From Bradyrhizobium sp. Gha (GTDB lineage Bacteria; Pseudomonadota; Alphaproteobacteria; Rhizobiales; Xanthobacteraceae), in assembly GCF_900113735.1 (NCBI RefSeq), contig NZ_FOQM01000031.1, positions 1 through 64,000 on the forward strand: a stretch of DNA of 64,000 nucleotides, read 5' to 3'. The translations under genes were made by a program, and so were the position numbers. This document shows positions 51,177-60,896 of this stretch, one piece after another (position 1 is the first letter of the stretch; each line of letters begins with the position of its first letter). Under the pieces are notes generated by a model that made no database searches, had not been told where the DNA came from, and was given only the letters and a program-made list of their open reading frames with translations.

Positions 51177-51833
51177 ATGCTGAGCCCGGCCAGAATGCGG
51201 ACAATCTATTTTGATCTCGACGGCACGCTGACCGATCCAAAGCCCGGGATCACCGGTTCGATCCAGTATGCCCTCAAAAAAATTGGCAAGTCGGTCCCGA
51301 GCCAGGACGAATTGACCTGGTGCATCGGGCCGCCGCTGCATGCGAGCCTGAAGGCGCTGACCGGAACCGAGGCACTGGCTGATCAGGCGCTCCTGCTCTA
51401 CCGCGAACGGTTTTCCGAGGTTGGGCTGTTCGAGAACTCACTCTATCCGGGCATCCACGACACGCTCGCGGCGCTCGCCGCAACCGGCGCGCGCATCTTC
51501 GTGGCGACCAGCAAGCCTGCGGTCTACGCCACCCGCATCGTCGAACATTTCGGGCTGAAGCCGTATTTCGAGCGCGTGTTCGGCTCCGAGCTCGACGGCA
51601 CGCGCGTCGACAAGCGTGACCTGCTGCGCTACGCGCTCGCCGAGACCGAAGTCGATCCGCGGCAAGCGATCATGATCGGCGACCGCAGCCACGACGTGAT
51701 CGGCGCCCGGACCAACGGCATGACGGCGATCGGCGTGCTCTACGGCTATGGCAACGAGGCCGAGCTGCGGGACGCCGGCGCGCATCACATCTGCGCCGCG
51801 CATCCGGAACTGCTCGGCCATTGTGTGGCCTAG
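51177..51833 (+). CDS. HAD-family phosphatase (phosphoglycolate phosphatase-like)
   Basis: 218 residues. HAD motif I is IYFDLDGTLTDPKPG, motif II is IFVATSKPAVYAT and motif IV is AIMIGDRSHDVIGA. The cap between residues 20 and 90 is helical, subfamily IA. The substrate is unknown; phosphoglycolate-type salvage is the usual role. A start at 51195 (MRTIYFDL) is also possible. The 3' end overlaps the convergent aldoxime dehydratase gene by 4 bases. Confidence 0.9.
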   Translation: MLSPARMRTIYFDLDGTLTDPKPGITGSIQYALKKIGKSVPSQDELTWCIGPPLHASLKALTGTEALADQALLLYRERFSEVGLFENSLYPGIHDTLAALAATGARIFVATSKPAVYATRIVEHFGLKPYFERVFGSELDGTRVDKRDLLRYALAETEVDPRQAIMIGDRSHDVIGARTNGMTAIGVLYGYGNEAELRDAGAHHICAAHPELLGHCVA

Positions 51834-52870
51834 GCGCTGACGGTCTCCACCGCCGCCAGCATTCCGGTCTTGGCGTGGCAGTTCAGATATTCGAAGAACT
51901 GCTCGTCTGCCGCGGCCACCGTGACCTCATGATAGAGCCGCAGTTTCGCTGCAGGCCCCAGCGTCGACAGATATTTCATCGCCGCACCGAAGATCTTGAC
52001 ATGGGTCGGATGCGATTCCGCCCAGCGCTCCAGCGCAGCCAGGCTCCTCCACCAGCTCTGGCCGTAGGATTTTTCGCTCGCCTTGCCGTCGGCCGAGAGC
52101 ACCTGCATGTAGCGATTGGCATAGCAGCCGATGGAAGGGCCATCGTCGCGCAAGAAATCCATGCCCTCGCGCAGCACCGGCTCGACGTCGTCGAGATAGA
52201 GCTTCCGCTCGGACGCCTCGGTATCGCTCCAGTCCTGACCCGAGCGGATCAGACAGAGATTGTCGTGCGCCTTTACGCGCAACCGCGCGCCATCATGGAC
52301 CAGTTCGGGATTGCCGCCCGGCGACATCGGATCGGTTTGCGACAGCGGAATGCGATCGCGCATGCCGCCCCAATAGGCGTGCTCCTGCACCTCGCCGCTC
52401 ATGCCATCTGCAATCACCGCGACACCTTCGGGCCTGCCTAGCGAGGAAAACAGCGTCTCGTGCCGCGCCACGGCGGGACGCAGCACCTCGATGAAGGTGC
52501 CTATCCCTTCGCGTTGCTTTCCGGTCCACGCCTCGCGCGCCGGTGCAAACCAGGCGTCGAAGCGCGCGATGTCGTCCCAATAGGCCACCGACACGATGTT
52601 GGCGTGGCCGGCCTGATCCACATAGTGCGCGCGGTCCCAATGCGAGGGACTGCTCTCGCCGGCGAACAGCCTGTCGATTTCAGCGAGCGCTTCCGTCGCA
52701 GCCGCCGGCGCCGCCCCACGATACTGGACGCCGAAATAGGCCATCACGACGCGGCCCACCCCGGGCTTGTAGCGTGCCACGAACGACGGATATGGCGGCT
52801 GGTAATCATCCGGCACGCGCTTGTGACGCATGCGCTGGGTTTCGAGATGCGCGGGAATTGCGGATTCCAT
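51830..52870 (-). CDS. Aldoxime dehydratase-like haem enzyme (phenylacetaldoxime dehydratase family)
   Basis: 346 residues. The family converts aldoximes to nitriles using haem b. The near-C-terminal LYHEVTVAAADEQFFEYL contains the likely catalytic His (His314), and His287/His290 in SHPTHVKIFGAAMKY are candidates for the haem ligand. YWGGMRDRIPLSQTDPM and DEQFFEYLNCHAKTGML are other conserved stretches. It lies 27 bases after the nitrilase gene on the same strand, which is the expected partner in an aldoxime-nitrile pathway. Confidence 0.92.
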   Translation of the reverse strand: MESAIPAHLETQRMRHKRVPDDYQPPYPSFVARYKPGVGRVVMAYFGVQYRGAAPAAATEALAEIDRLFAGESSPSHWDRAHYVDQAGHANIVSVAYWDDIARFDAWFAPAREAWTGKQREGIGTFIEVLRPAVARHETLFSSLGRPEGVAVIADGMSGEVQEHAYWGGMRDRIPLSQTDPMSPGGNPELVHDGARLRVKAHDNLCLIRSGQDWSDTEASERKLYLDDVEPVLREGMDFLRDDGPSIGCYANRYMQVLSADGKASEKSYGQSWWRSLAALERWAESHPTHVKIFGAAMKYLSTLGPAAKLRLYHEVTVAAADEQFFEYLNCHAKTGMLAAVETVSA

Positions 52871-52897
52871 GATCGTACCCTCCCTCGATCGCAGCGA

Positions 52898-53914
52898 TCA
52901 GCTCGCTGCCGCGCCAATGTCCGCCGGCTCGATAGTGTCGACCGGCAGCGCGAACTGCTCGACCCTCTTGTAGGGCTTCTTGTTGAGCAGCAGCCGCGTG
53001 ACGTCGGGCCGCGAATAATGTCCGGCCGGATCCGCGGCATTCTTGGCCACACCGATCGCGCCGAGATCGATTTCGGCGATCAAGAGCCCTTCCTGATCCG
53101 GCGCGAGCTTGTCGCCGATCTGGCTGCCATCCGGCCCGTAGATCGCGGCAAAACCGCCGCCCACATGCAGCAGCGCGTTCTTGTCCGGCCGGTCGCAGAG
53201 CTCGTCGATCATGGCTTGCGACACCGTCGCGCAAGGGGCCAGCACGAAGCAGGAGCCTTCCACCGCATAGACGCGGGAGGCGGCATTGTTCACCTCGGCA
53301 CCGAGGGCTGGCGCGAAGGGATCGTATAGCGAGAAGCTCGGCCAGGCCGCGACATGCACCTGCTCGTTCTGGGCGTACATCGCGTATTTCGACAGCGGCT
53401 GGAGATGCTCCCAGCAACACAGCGCGCCGATGCGGCCGATGTCGGCTCGCCCATGGACTGCAAGATCGCTACCGTCGCCCTCGCCATAGACCGTGCGCTC
53501 CGCATGGGTCGGTCGCAATTTGCGGCGTGTCGCAATGGTCTCGCCGTCGGGTCCGATCAGCCATTGCGCCAGATAGAGGCTGCCGCCATCGCGTTCGGAG
53601 AGGCCGATCACGGCGGTGAGCTTGGCCTTGCGGACGGCGTCACGCAGCCGTTCGGCCTGGGGGCTGTCATAGGATAGCGAGTTGTCGAAATAGCGCTGCA
53701 CGAAACCGCGTCCGATCGCCCAGGCCGGTGAGTCCATCCAGATATGCCAGGGGTAACCGGGGATGAAGGCCTCCGGAAATGCGATCAGCTTGGCACCCTT
53801 CTCGGCGGCCTCCCTGATCAAAGCGATCGACTTGTCGATCGAGGCGTCGAGGTCGAGCCAGGCGGGTGCCGCCTGCACCACCGCGACCTTGTATTTCGGA
53901 TGTTCGATGCCCAT
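52898..53914 (-). CDS. Nitrilase (aliphatic/aromatic type), CN-hydrolase family
   Basis: 338 residues. The catalytic set is visible: Glu48 in LIAFPEAFIPGYP, Lys132 in RRKLRPTHAER and Cys167 in GALCCWEHLQP. It hydrolyses nitriles to the acid and ammonia. Characterised Bradyrhizobium nitrilases belong to this type. The start has a strong GGAGGT site. The gene lies directly upstream of the aldoxime dehydratase, so aldoxime to nitrile to acid is the likely route. A divergent AraC regulator lies 194 bases away. Confidence 0.94.
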   Translation of the reverse strand: MGIEHPKYKVAVVQAAPAWLDLDASIDKSIALIREAAEKGAKLIAFPEAFIPGYPWHIWMDSPAWAIGRGFVQRYFDNSLSYDSPQAERLRDAVRKAKLTAVIGLSERDGGSLYLAQWLIGPDGETIATRRKLRPTHAERTVYGEGDGSDLAVHGRADIGRIGALCCWEHLQPLSKYAMYAQNEQVHVAAWPSFSLYDPFAPALGAEVNNAASRVYAVEGSCFVLAPCATVSQAMIDELCDRPDKNALLHVGGGFAAIYGPDGSQIGDKLAPDQEGLLIAEIDLGAIGVAKNAADPAGHYSRPDVTRLLLNKKPYKRVEQFALPVDTIEPADIGAAAS

Positions 53915-54108
53915 TGCCACCTCCATTGCCGGTTGATCCGAGACCACGTCCGATGCAGTGTATTGGACCAAGCCGGGCAGCCGCGCGCTCGACCACGGCG
54001 GAACAAAAACTCGACTGGAATGGATAGCGCCCCGGTACGGAACTTGCCTGCGGTCAGGCTGGATCTGCGCCAAGTGGTTTCTGCTCGATGCGAAAGGGAG
54101 GGCGGCCG

Positions 54109-55064
54109 ATGACCATCCAGTTCACGACGGACGGCAGCCCCGGTTACCGGCGGCTTGCCCTCTGGCAGGACATCGTCTGCGACGTCTTCGTCGGGCTCGA
54201 CTGCAAATCCGACCTCGGCAGCGCCTTTCACGGCTCGGTCACGCAGGCTTCGCTGGGGAAAGCCGCTTGCTCCGAGGTCTGCTCCGACCGCCAGCACGTC
54301 TTCCGCACGCCCTCGCGCATCGCGCGCTCGGATCAGGACTACGTCCTGGTCGCGCTCGGTAATCGCGGCGACGGTGGCGTGGTCCAGGACGGCCGCGAGA
54401 CCGTGATCCATCCCGGCGAGTTCGCGCTCTACGACACCACACGTCCCTACGAGCTGAAGTTCAGGGACACCTTCTCGCAGACCATCTTCAAGGTGCCCCG
54501 CGAGATGTTGCACCGACGGCTGGGCGGCACCGAGACTCTCACAGCGATCAGCTTCGGGGCCGACGCGCCGATTGAACGGCTCGCCTATGACTTCATCCTC
54601 AGGCTTTGCCAGAGCGCGGACCGGCTCGCGCCCAACAGCGCCGCAGCCCTGTCGGAGCAGGCCGTCGACTTGCTGGCGATGGCGTTGAGCGAACGGCTCG
54701 GCGGAACGTCGCTGCCGTCCTCGACCCATCGCTCCGCCCTGCTGTACCGGCTCAAAGCCCACATCCGCAGTCACCTCGCCGATCCCGATCTCTCGCTCAC
54801 GGAAACCGCCGCCGCGCTCGGAATCTCCTCACGCTACGTCAACGATCTCCTCGCCGACGAGGGCACCTCGTTCCAGCGCCATTTGCTTGCCGAGCGCCTC
54901 GCCCAATGCAAACGCGACCTCGCCTCGCCCATGCTCGCCCATCGCCACATCAGCGAGATCGCGTTTGCCTGGGCTTTAACGACCTCTCGCATTTCGGCCG
55001 CGTCTTCCGCGAGCATTTTGGGATGTCGCCGCGCGACTTCAGGCAGAGCCAGTTGCGGCACTGA
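54109..55064 (+). pseudogene. AraC-family regulator, frameshifted in the second helix-turn-helix
   Basis: The N-terminal effector-binding region and the first helix-turn-helix (LSLTETAAALGISSRYVNDL) are intact in one frame up to about 54970. The expected continuation GFNDLSHFGRVFREHFGM and PRDFRQSQLRH is present only in the -1 frame, ending with a stop at 55062-55064. At 54971-54973 the run is GGG where GGGG would restore the frame, so one G has been lost. Read as it is, the frame continues to 55377 with no sense. This could be a true mutation or a sequencing error in a homopolymer. It lies next to the nitrilase and is the likely regulator. Confidence 0.85.
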
Positions 55065-55510
55065 GCGCCATTCCACTCAGCCATCACCACGAGCCTTCGT
55101 GCCACGCGAAGGCAATGCTCGCCAATTCCAGATTGTCAGGTGCTGCGACCTGGATCAGGCTGAGAGCTATGAGGACTCGTGGGACGATAGCTGGCTCAGA
55201 GCTGCTGCTCGGTGTGATCGCGATCCGGCTCGCCGCGCTGCTCCTCGTGGGCTGGAGCCTGACGCTCCTGCCGCGGCAGGCCAGCAGACCCGTCTGCATC
55301 CCTTCGTCTGCCGCAAGGATCGAAATGCAAGCTGCCATGACGGTCGGTTCGCGCGTCGCAGATGCGTCCTTCGATGACATGCGATTGCACGACTAGGCGT
55401 TCCGAAGCAAGGCGGGTATGTCAGCGCGCGATAGGACAACGCGCCTGCTTGCATTACCATTCGCCTCCAAGGCCACGCCAATCAATCAGCGGTCGTGAGG
55501 GAGCAGTTCG
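55065..55510. other. Gap with the out-of-frame tail of the regulator and no supported gene
   Basis: 445 bases. Small frames are open on both strands, for example one with a single hydrophobic stretch (LLLGVIAIRLAALLLVGWSL) from about 55169, but without a ribosome site or family match. The end of the region must hold the promoter of the aldo/keto reductase; a GAGGGAG site sits just before its start at 55511. Confidence 0.5.
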
Positions 55511-56536
55511 ATGGAATACCGACGCTTGGGCCGATCCGGGCTCGTGGTACCCGCTTTGAGCCTTGGCACGGGCACGTTCGGCGGCGTCGGCCGTCTCGCG
55601 GCATGGGGGACGACCGACGCCACGGAAGCGCGACGCCTGCTGGACATCTGCCTCGAAGCCGGCGTGTCGATGTTCGACACAGCCGACGTCTATTCGCTCG
55701 GTGAATCCGAACGCGTCCTCGGCGAAGCCATCAAGGGCCGCCGCGACAAGGTGCTGGTCTCGACCAAGGCCACCTTCCGTTTCGGCGATGGCCCCAATGA
55801 CATCGGCTCGTCGCGGCAGCATCTGCTTGCCGCCATCGACAGCTCGCTGAGCCGGCTCGGCACCGACTATGTCGACCTGTTCCAACTCCACGGCTTCGAC
55901 GCTCTCACCCCGCCGGAAGAGGTTCTCAGCACCCTCGATGTGCTCGTGCGTGCCGGCAAGATCCGATACGTCGGCGTCTCGAATTTTTCGGGCTGGCACT
56001 TGATGAAGTCGCTCGGCGTTGCCGACAGGCACGGCTTCCCGCGTTATGTCGCCAACCAGACCTATTATTCGCTGGTCGGGCGCGACTATGAGTGGGAGCT
56101 GATGCCGCTTGGTCTCGACCAGGGACTCGGCGCCGTGGTCTGGTCGCCGCTCGGATGGGGCCGCCTGACCGGAAAGATCCGCCGCGGCCAGCCAAAGCCT
56201 GAAGTGAGCCGTCTGCCGCAGACTGCCGATTTCGGGCCGCCCGTGCCCGACGAGCAGGTCTATCGCGTCGTCGATGCAATCGACGAGGTCGCCAAGGAGA
56301 CCGGCAAGACCGTGGCGCAAATTGCACTGAACTGGCTGCTGCAGCGTCCGACCGTTTCGACGCTGATCATCGGCGCGCGCAACGAAGCGCAGCTGTGCGA
56401 AAATCTCGGCGCGATCGGCTGGTCTTTGACGAAGGACCAGATCGACAAGCTCGACGCGGCGAGCAAGGTGACGCTGCCCTATCCGTATTGGCACCAGCGC
56501 GGGACCTTCTCCGACCGCAATCCGCCGCCGGTGTAG
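55511..56536 (+). CDS. Aldo/keto reductase
   Basis: 341 residues. The opening MEYRRLGRSGLVVPALSLGT is typical, as are the tetrad residues Asp and Tyr in MFDTADVYSLGESE, Lys in VLVSTKATF and His in LFQLHGFDALT. NADPH-binding follows in the C-terminal STLIIGARNEAQL region. It reduces aldehydes or ketones; the substrate is unknown. It does not belong clearly to the aldoxime genes upstream. A promoter and a GAGGGAG ribosome site precede it. Confidence 0.93.
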   Translation: MEYRRLGRSGLVVPALSLGTGTFGGVGRLAAWGTTDATEARRLLDICLEAGVSMFDTADVYSLGESERVLGEAIKGRRDKVLVSTKATFRFGDGPNDIGSSRQHLLAAIDSSLSRLGTDYVDLFQLHGFDALTPPEEVLSTLDVLVRAGKIRYVGVSNFSGWHLMKSLGVADRHGFPRYVANQTYYSLVGRDYEWELMPLGLDQGLGAVVWSPLGWGRLTGKIRRGQPKPEVSRLPQTADFGPPVPDEQVYRVVDAIDEVAKETGKTVAQIALNWLLQRPTVSTLIIGARNEAQLCENLGAIGWSLTKDQIDKLDAASKVTLPYPYWHQRGTFSDRNPPPV

Positions 56537-56697
56537 CCTCGCGTTGGTGAGCTGCGAAGGTCGCACTGATCCATGCCCACAGCGCCGGGAGGCCTGCTTC
56601 CGGCACAGGAACCGCTCGTGTCCTGCCGGGTTGCGATGAGCAGCGCAATTTCCTAATCGAGGGGACGCTCACGGCTCGGATCAAGCACGCCTCCACC

Positions 56698-58119
56698 ATG
56701 TCGTCCATCCCGATCGAGCATGCCGACGGCCTGCCGCAACCACAGCGCAATCAGGCGATCCTGACCATTGCGCTCGGCATCCTCATGGCCGTGGTCGACA
56801 GCGCCATCGCCAATGTCGCCCTGCCGACGATCGCAATCGACCTGAATGCGAGCCCGGCCTTCTCGATCTGGATCGTCAACGGCTATCAGCTTGCGATCAC
56901 GATCTCGCTGTTGCCACTGGCTTCACTCGGCGAGATCGTGGGCTATCGCCGCGTCTACCTTGTCGGGCTTGTGTTGTTCACGCTGGCATCGGCCCTCTGC
57001 GCGCTGGCGCATACGCTGCCACTGCTGACGATCGCGCGCATCATCCAGGGGTTCGGCGCGGCCGGAATCATGAGCGTCAACTCGGCGCTGGTGCGCTTCA
57101 CCTATCCGCGCAGCCTGCTTGGGCGCGGCATCGGGCTCAACGCGCTGGTCGTCGCCTTTTCCGCGGCCGTCGGCCCGACACTCGCCGCCGGCATCCTCGC
57201 GGTCGGAAGCTGGCCCTGGCTGTTTGCCATCAACGTCCCGCTCGGCGCGGTCACGCTCGTGGTGGGCCTGCGCAGCCTGCCGCATACGAGGCCGGCGAGC
57301 CATTCCTTCGACTGGCAGAGCGCGGGACTCTCGGCGATCACCTTCGGCGTCGGCATCGCCGCGATCGACAGCGTCGGTCACGGCGAGGCGACGATGACCT
57401 GCCTCGTCCAATTCGCCATCGCGATCATCGCCGGCGCGTTGCTGATCTATCGCGAAACGCACATGAAGTCGCCGCTGCTGCCGGTCGACCTGTTGCGCAT
57501 CCCGGTGTTCGGGCTCTCGATTGCGACCTCGATCGCCTCGTTTTGCGGGCAAATGCTGGCATTCGTCGCGATCCCCTTCTACCTCCAGAGCCGCTTCGGT
57601 TATTCGGCCGTGCATATGGGCCTGCTGATCACGCCGTGGCCGATCGCGGTGGCATTCGCAGCCCCTCTGGCCGGTCGGCTGGTCGAGCATTATCCGGCGG
57701 GCCTGCTCGGCGGCATCGGGCTCACGCTGTTCGCCGGTGGCCTTGCCGGGCTCGCTATCCTGCCTGTGAACCCGACGCCGCTTGACGTGGTCTGGCGGAT
57801 GGCGCTGGCGGGCTTCGGCTTCGGCCTGTTCCAGACGCCAAACAACCGCACCATGATCGCCGCCGCGCCGCGCGAGCGCTCCGGCGGCGCCAGCGGCATG
57901 CTTGGCACAGCCCGTCTCCTTGGCCAGACCACGGGAGCTGCGCTGGTGGCCTTGTTCCTCGGCCGCTATCCGGTCGAGGGAACCCGGATTGCTCTGCTGA
58001 CCGGTGTGGGATTTGCCCTCTGCGGCGCGATGCTGAGCATGCTGCGGCTCTCGCCAGCGGGGGCGCGCGGCGCCGAACAGGTTCGCGTTCAGGACGACCA
58101 GCGCTTGAGGGGCGAGTAG
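56698..58119 (+). CDS. MFS drug/proton antiporter (DHA2-type, 14 helices)
   Basis: 473 residues. The opening helix carries ILTIALGILMAVVDSAIANV, with the DHA2 motif following, and GYRRVYLVGLVLFTLASALC after helix 2. About fourteen hydrophobic segments are visible. Homologues such as EmrB or SmvA export drugs and cationic dyes. No divergent regulator is near, and the substrate is unknown. It is followed by a bidirectional terminator shared with clpA. Confidence 0.9.
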   Translation: MSSIPIEHADGLPQPQRNQAILTIALGILMAVVDSAIANVALPTIAIDLNASPAFSIWIVNGYQLAITISLLPLASLGEIVGYRRVYLVGLVLFTLASALCALAHTLPLLTIARIIQGFGAAGIMSVNSALVRFTYPRSLLGRGIGLNALVVAFSAAVGPTLAAGILAVGSWPWLFAINVPLGAVTLVVGLRSLPHTRPASHSFDWQSAGLSAITFGVGIAAIDSVGHGEATMTCLVQFAIAIIAGALLIYRETHMKSPLLPVDLLRIPVFGLSIATSIASFCGQMLAFVAIPFYLQSRFGYSAVHMGLLITPWPIAVAFAAPLAGRLVEHYPAGLLGGIGLTLFAGGLAGLAILPVNPTPLDVVWRMALAGFGFGLFQTPNNRTMIAAAPRERSGGASGMLGTARLLGQTTGAALVALFLGRYPVEGTRIALLTGVGFALCGAMLSMLRLSPAGARGAEQVRVQDDQRLRGE

Positions 58120-58147
58120 CGCCCGACGATCGTGATACGGGCAAACA

Positions 58148-58173
58148 AAAGGCCGGCTCTTCAGCCGGCCTTT
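58148..58173. terminator. Bidirectional terminator between the MFS gene and clpA
   Basis: AAAGGCCGGCT and AGCCGGCCTTT form a perfect 11-base stem with loop CTTC. T-rich or A-rich arms on both sides let it stop transcription in either direction. Confidence 0.85.
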
Positions 58174-58192
58174 CGGTTTATGACGCTTGTAA

Positions 58193-60604
58193 TCAAGCCT
58201 TGACCAGCGGCCCCTTCGAGGTCGGCCCCTTGGAGCCGCCGGGGCCGCCCGGCTTGTTGGGCTTGCCCGGTGGGCGCTTGCGGGCGCCGGGCAGCTTCTC
58301 CTGCTTCGGCGTAACCGGGCCCTCGACGAACTCGAAGCCGATCTTCTCCTTGGTCTCGTCGGCCTCGTCCTTGACCAGAACGACGCGGACGTGACCACCG
58401 CCCTTGAGCTTGCCGAACAGCACCTCGTCAGCCAGCGGCTTCTTGATGTGCTCCTGGATCACCCGGGCCATCGGACGCGCGCCCATCTGCTCGTCATAGC
58501 CATGCTGGATCAACCAGGTCTTGGCCGGCTCGGAGAGTTCGATCGTGACGTCGCGGTCGCCGAGTTGCGCCTCGAGCTGAAGCACGAACTTCTCGACCAC
58601 GGTGCCGATCACCTCGACACTCAGATGGCCGAACGAGACGATGGCATCGAGGCGGTTGCGGAATTCCGGCGCGAACTGCCGGTTGATCGCCTCGTGATCG
58701 TCGCCTTCCCGCTTCGAGCGCGTGAAGCCGAACGCCTGCTTGGCGAGATCCGAAGCTCCCGCGTTCGTGGTCATGATCAGGATCACGTTACGGAAGTTGA
58801 CCTGCTTGCCGTTGTGGTCGGTGAGCCGGCCGTGGTCCATGATCTGGAGCAGCACGTTATAGAGATCGGGATGCGCTTTCTCGATTTCGTCGAGCAGGAC
58901 CACGCAATGCGGATGCTGGTCGACGCCGTCGGTCAACAGGCCGCCCTGGTCGAAGCCGACATAGCCGGGAGGTGCGCCGATCAGGCGCGACACGGTGTGG
59001 CGCTCCATGTACTCGGACATGTCGAAGCGCAGGAGCTCGACGCCCAGCGTCGCCGCCAGCTGCTTCGCAACCTCAGTCTTGCCGACGCCGGTCGGACCCG
59101 AGAACAGGTAGCAGCCGATCGGCTTCTCCGGTTCGCGCAGGCCCGCCCGGGCGAGCTTGATCGAAGCGGCGAGCGACTCGATCGCCTTGTCCTGGCCGAA
59201 CACGGTGCGCTTCAGGGTCTGCTCGAGATGCTTGAGCACCTCGGCATCGTCCTTCGACACGCTCTTCGGCGGGATCCGCGCCATCGAAGCAATCGTGGTT
59301 TCGATCTCCTTGATGCCGATCGTCTTCTTGCGTTTGTTCTCGGCAACCAGCATCTGCGCCGCACCGGACTCGTCGATCACGTCGATCGCCTTGTCGGGCA
59401 GCTTGCGGTCGTGGATGTAGCGCGAAGACAGCTGCACCGCCGCCTCGATCGCCTCATTGGTGTACTTCAGCCGGTGGTAGTCCTCGAAATAAGGCTTGAG
59501 GCCCTTGAGGATCGCGATCGCGTCCTCGACGGTCGGCTCGTTGATGTCGATCTTCTGGAAGCGCCGCACCAGCGCGCGGTCCTTCTCGAAGTGCTGGCGA
59601 TATTCCTTGTAGGTCGTCGAGCCCATGCAGCGGATCGTGCCCGAGGCGAGCGCGGGCTTGAGCAGGTTCGACGCATCCATCGCACCACCCGACGTCGCGC
59701 CCGCACCGATCACGGTGTGGATCTCGTCGATGAACAGGATGGCGTTGGGATGGGCCTCGAGTTCCTTCAGCACCTGCTTGAGACGCTCCTCGAAGTCGCC
59801 GCGATAGCGCGTACCCGCGAGCAGCGTGCCCATGTCGAGCGAGAACACGGTCGCAGCCGCCAGAACCTCCGGCACCTCGCTGTCGACGATGCGCTTGGCC
59901 AGGCCCTCCGCGATCGCGGTCTTGCCAACGCCGGCCTCGCCCACGAACAACGGATTGTTCTTTTGGCGGCGGCACAGCACCTGGATCGCGCGGTTGATTT
60001 CGGAATTGCGTCCGATCACCGGATCGATCTTGCCGTCACGCGCCTTCTTGTTGAGGTTGACGCAATAGGTCTCGAGCGCCTCGCCCTTCTTCTTGGCGTC
60101 CTCGCTGCCCTTGGTCTCGGTCTCCTCGTCGACGCCGCGAACGGGCCGCGCTTCGGAGACGCCCGGCCGCTTGGCAATGCCGTGGCTGATGTAGTTGACG
60201 GCGTCATACCGCGTCATGTCCTGCTCCTGCAGGAAGTAGGCGGCATGGCTCTCGCGCTCGGCGAAGATCGCGATCAGCACGTTCGCACCGGTCACCTCTT
60301 CGCGACCGGAAGACTGCACATGGATCACCGCACGCTGGATCACGCGCTGGAAACCGGCGGTCGGCTTGGCGTCATCGGCGCCATCCGTCACCAGATTTTC
60401 GAATTCGGTTTCAAGATAATTGACGAGGCTCGTTCGCAGCTTGTCGAGATCGACGCTGCAGGCACGCATGACAGCAGCCGCATCGGAGTCGTCGATCAGG
60501 GACAGCAGCAGATGCTCAAGCGTCGCATATTGGTGATGACGCTCATTGGCGATCGCCAGTGCACGATGCAGGGATTGTTCAAGGCTTTGGGAAAAAGTCG
60601 GCAT
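58193..60604 (-). CDS. clpA: ATP-dependent Clp protease ATPase subunit ClpA
   Basis: 803 residues. A ClpN domain is followed by two AAA+ modules: Walker A in FVGEAGVGKTAIAEGL (about residue 225) and in FSGPTGVGKTEVAKQL (about residue 500), with the Walker B ILFIDEIHTVIGAG and VVLLDEIEKAHPDLYN. ClpA unfolds substrates for ClpP, working with the adaptor ClpS encoded upstream. The end of the protein has an unusual Pro/Gly/Lys-rich tail (PGARKRPPGKPNKPGGPGGS). It lies about 290 bases downstream of clpS on the same strand. Confidence 0.97.
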   Translation of the reverse strand: MPTFSQSLEQSLHRALAIANERHHQYATLEHLLLSLIDDSDAAAVMRACSVDLDKLRTSLVNYLETEFENLVTDGADDAKPTAGFQRVIQRAVIHVQSSGREEVTGANVLIAIFAERESHAAYFLQEQDMTRYDAVNYISHGIAKRPGVSEARPVRGVDEETETKGSEDAKKKGEALETYCVNLNKKARDGKIDPVIGRNSEINRAIQVLCRRQKNNPLFVGEAGVGKTAIAEGLAKRIVDSEVPEVLAAATVFSLDMGTLLAGTRYRGDFEERLKQVLKELEAHPNAILFIDEIHTVIGAGATSGGAMDASNLLKPALASGTIRCMGSTTYKEYRQHFEKDRALVRRFQKIDINEPTVEDAIAILKGLKPYFEDYHRLKYTNEAIEAAVQLSSRYIHDRKLPDKAIDVIDESGAAQMLVAENKRKKTIGIKEIETTIASMARIPPKSVSKDDAEVLKHLEQTLKRTVFGQDKAIESLAASIKLARAGLREPEKPIGCYLFSGPTGVGKTEVAKQLAATLGVELLRFDMSEYMERHTVSRLIGAPPGYVGFDQGGLLTDGVDQHPHCVVLLDEIEKAHPDLYNVLLQIMDHGRLTDHNGKQVNFRNVILIMTTNAGASDLAKQAFGFTRSKREGDDHEAINRQFAPEFRNRLDAIVSFGHLSVEVIGTVVEKFVLQLEAQLGDRDVTIELSEPAKTWLIQHGYDEQMGARPMARVIQEHIKKPLADEVLFGKLKGGGHVRVVLVKDEADETKEKIGFEFVEGPVTPKQEKLPGARKRPPGKPNKPGGPGGSKGPTSKGPLVKA

Positions 60605-60896
60605 TAGCGTCCTCTATGGCCCCCACCATCATGATCGCCATCGCCGGGTCAGGCAACAACAACCTTTGTCACATATAGTTATACAAGGCCGCGGCAAAAG
60701 ACCGGTTCCGCGACTCGATGAGCATTGCGCGCCCACCGCATTCTCGATGCAAAACCCGTTCCGATTTGGGCAAAACTACCCATTTGGGCAGGATTGGCGG
60801 CGGCGCTGACGTCTGCGGATCACGCAGCGGCATGCGCTGACGTCACACAGCGCGCGAACAGCACCGATCTCACGAACTCCGAAGTCGGACCCGGAG

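Noticed and set aside
55115..55396. Small frame with a hydrophobic stretch downstream of the AraC regulator
   Set aside because: No ribosome site, and the sequence looks like random translation of GC-rich DNA.
58391..60607. 738-residue plus-strand frame antisense to clpA
   Set aside because: Shadow frame; clpA shows both Walker motifs and the full family length.
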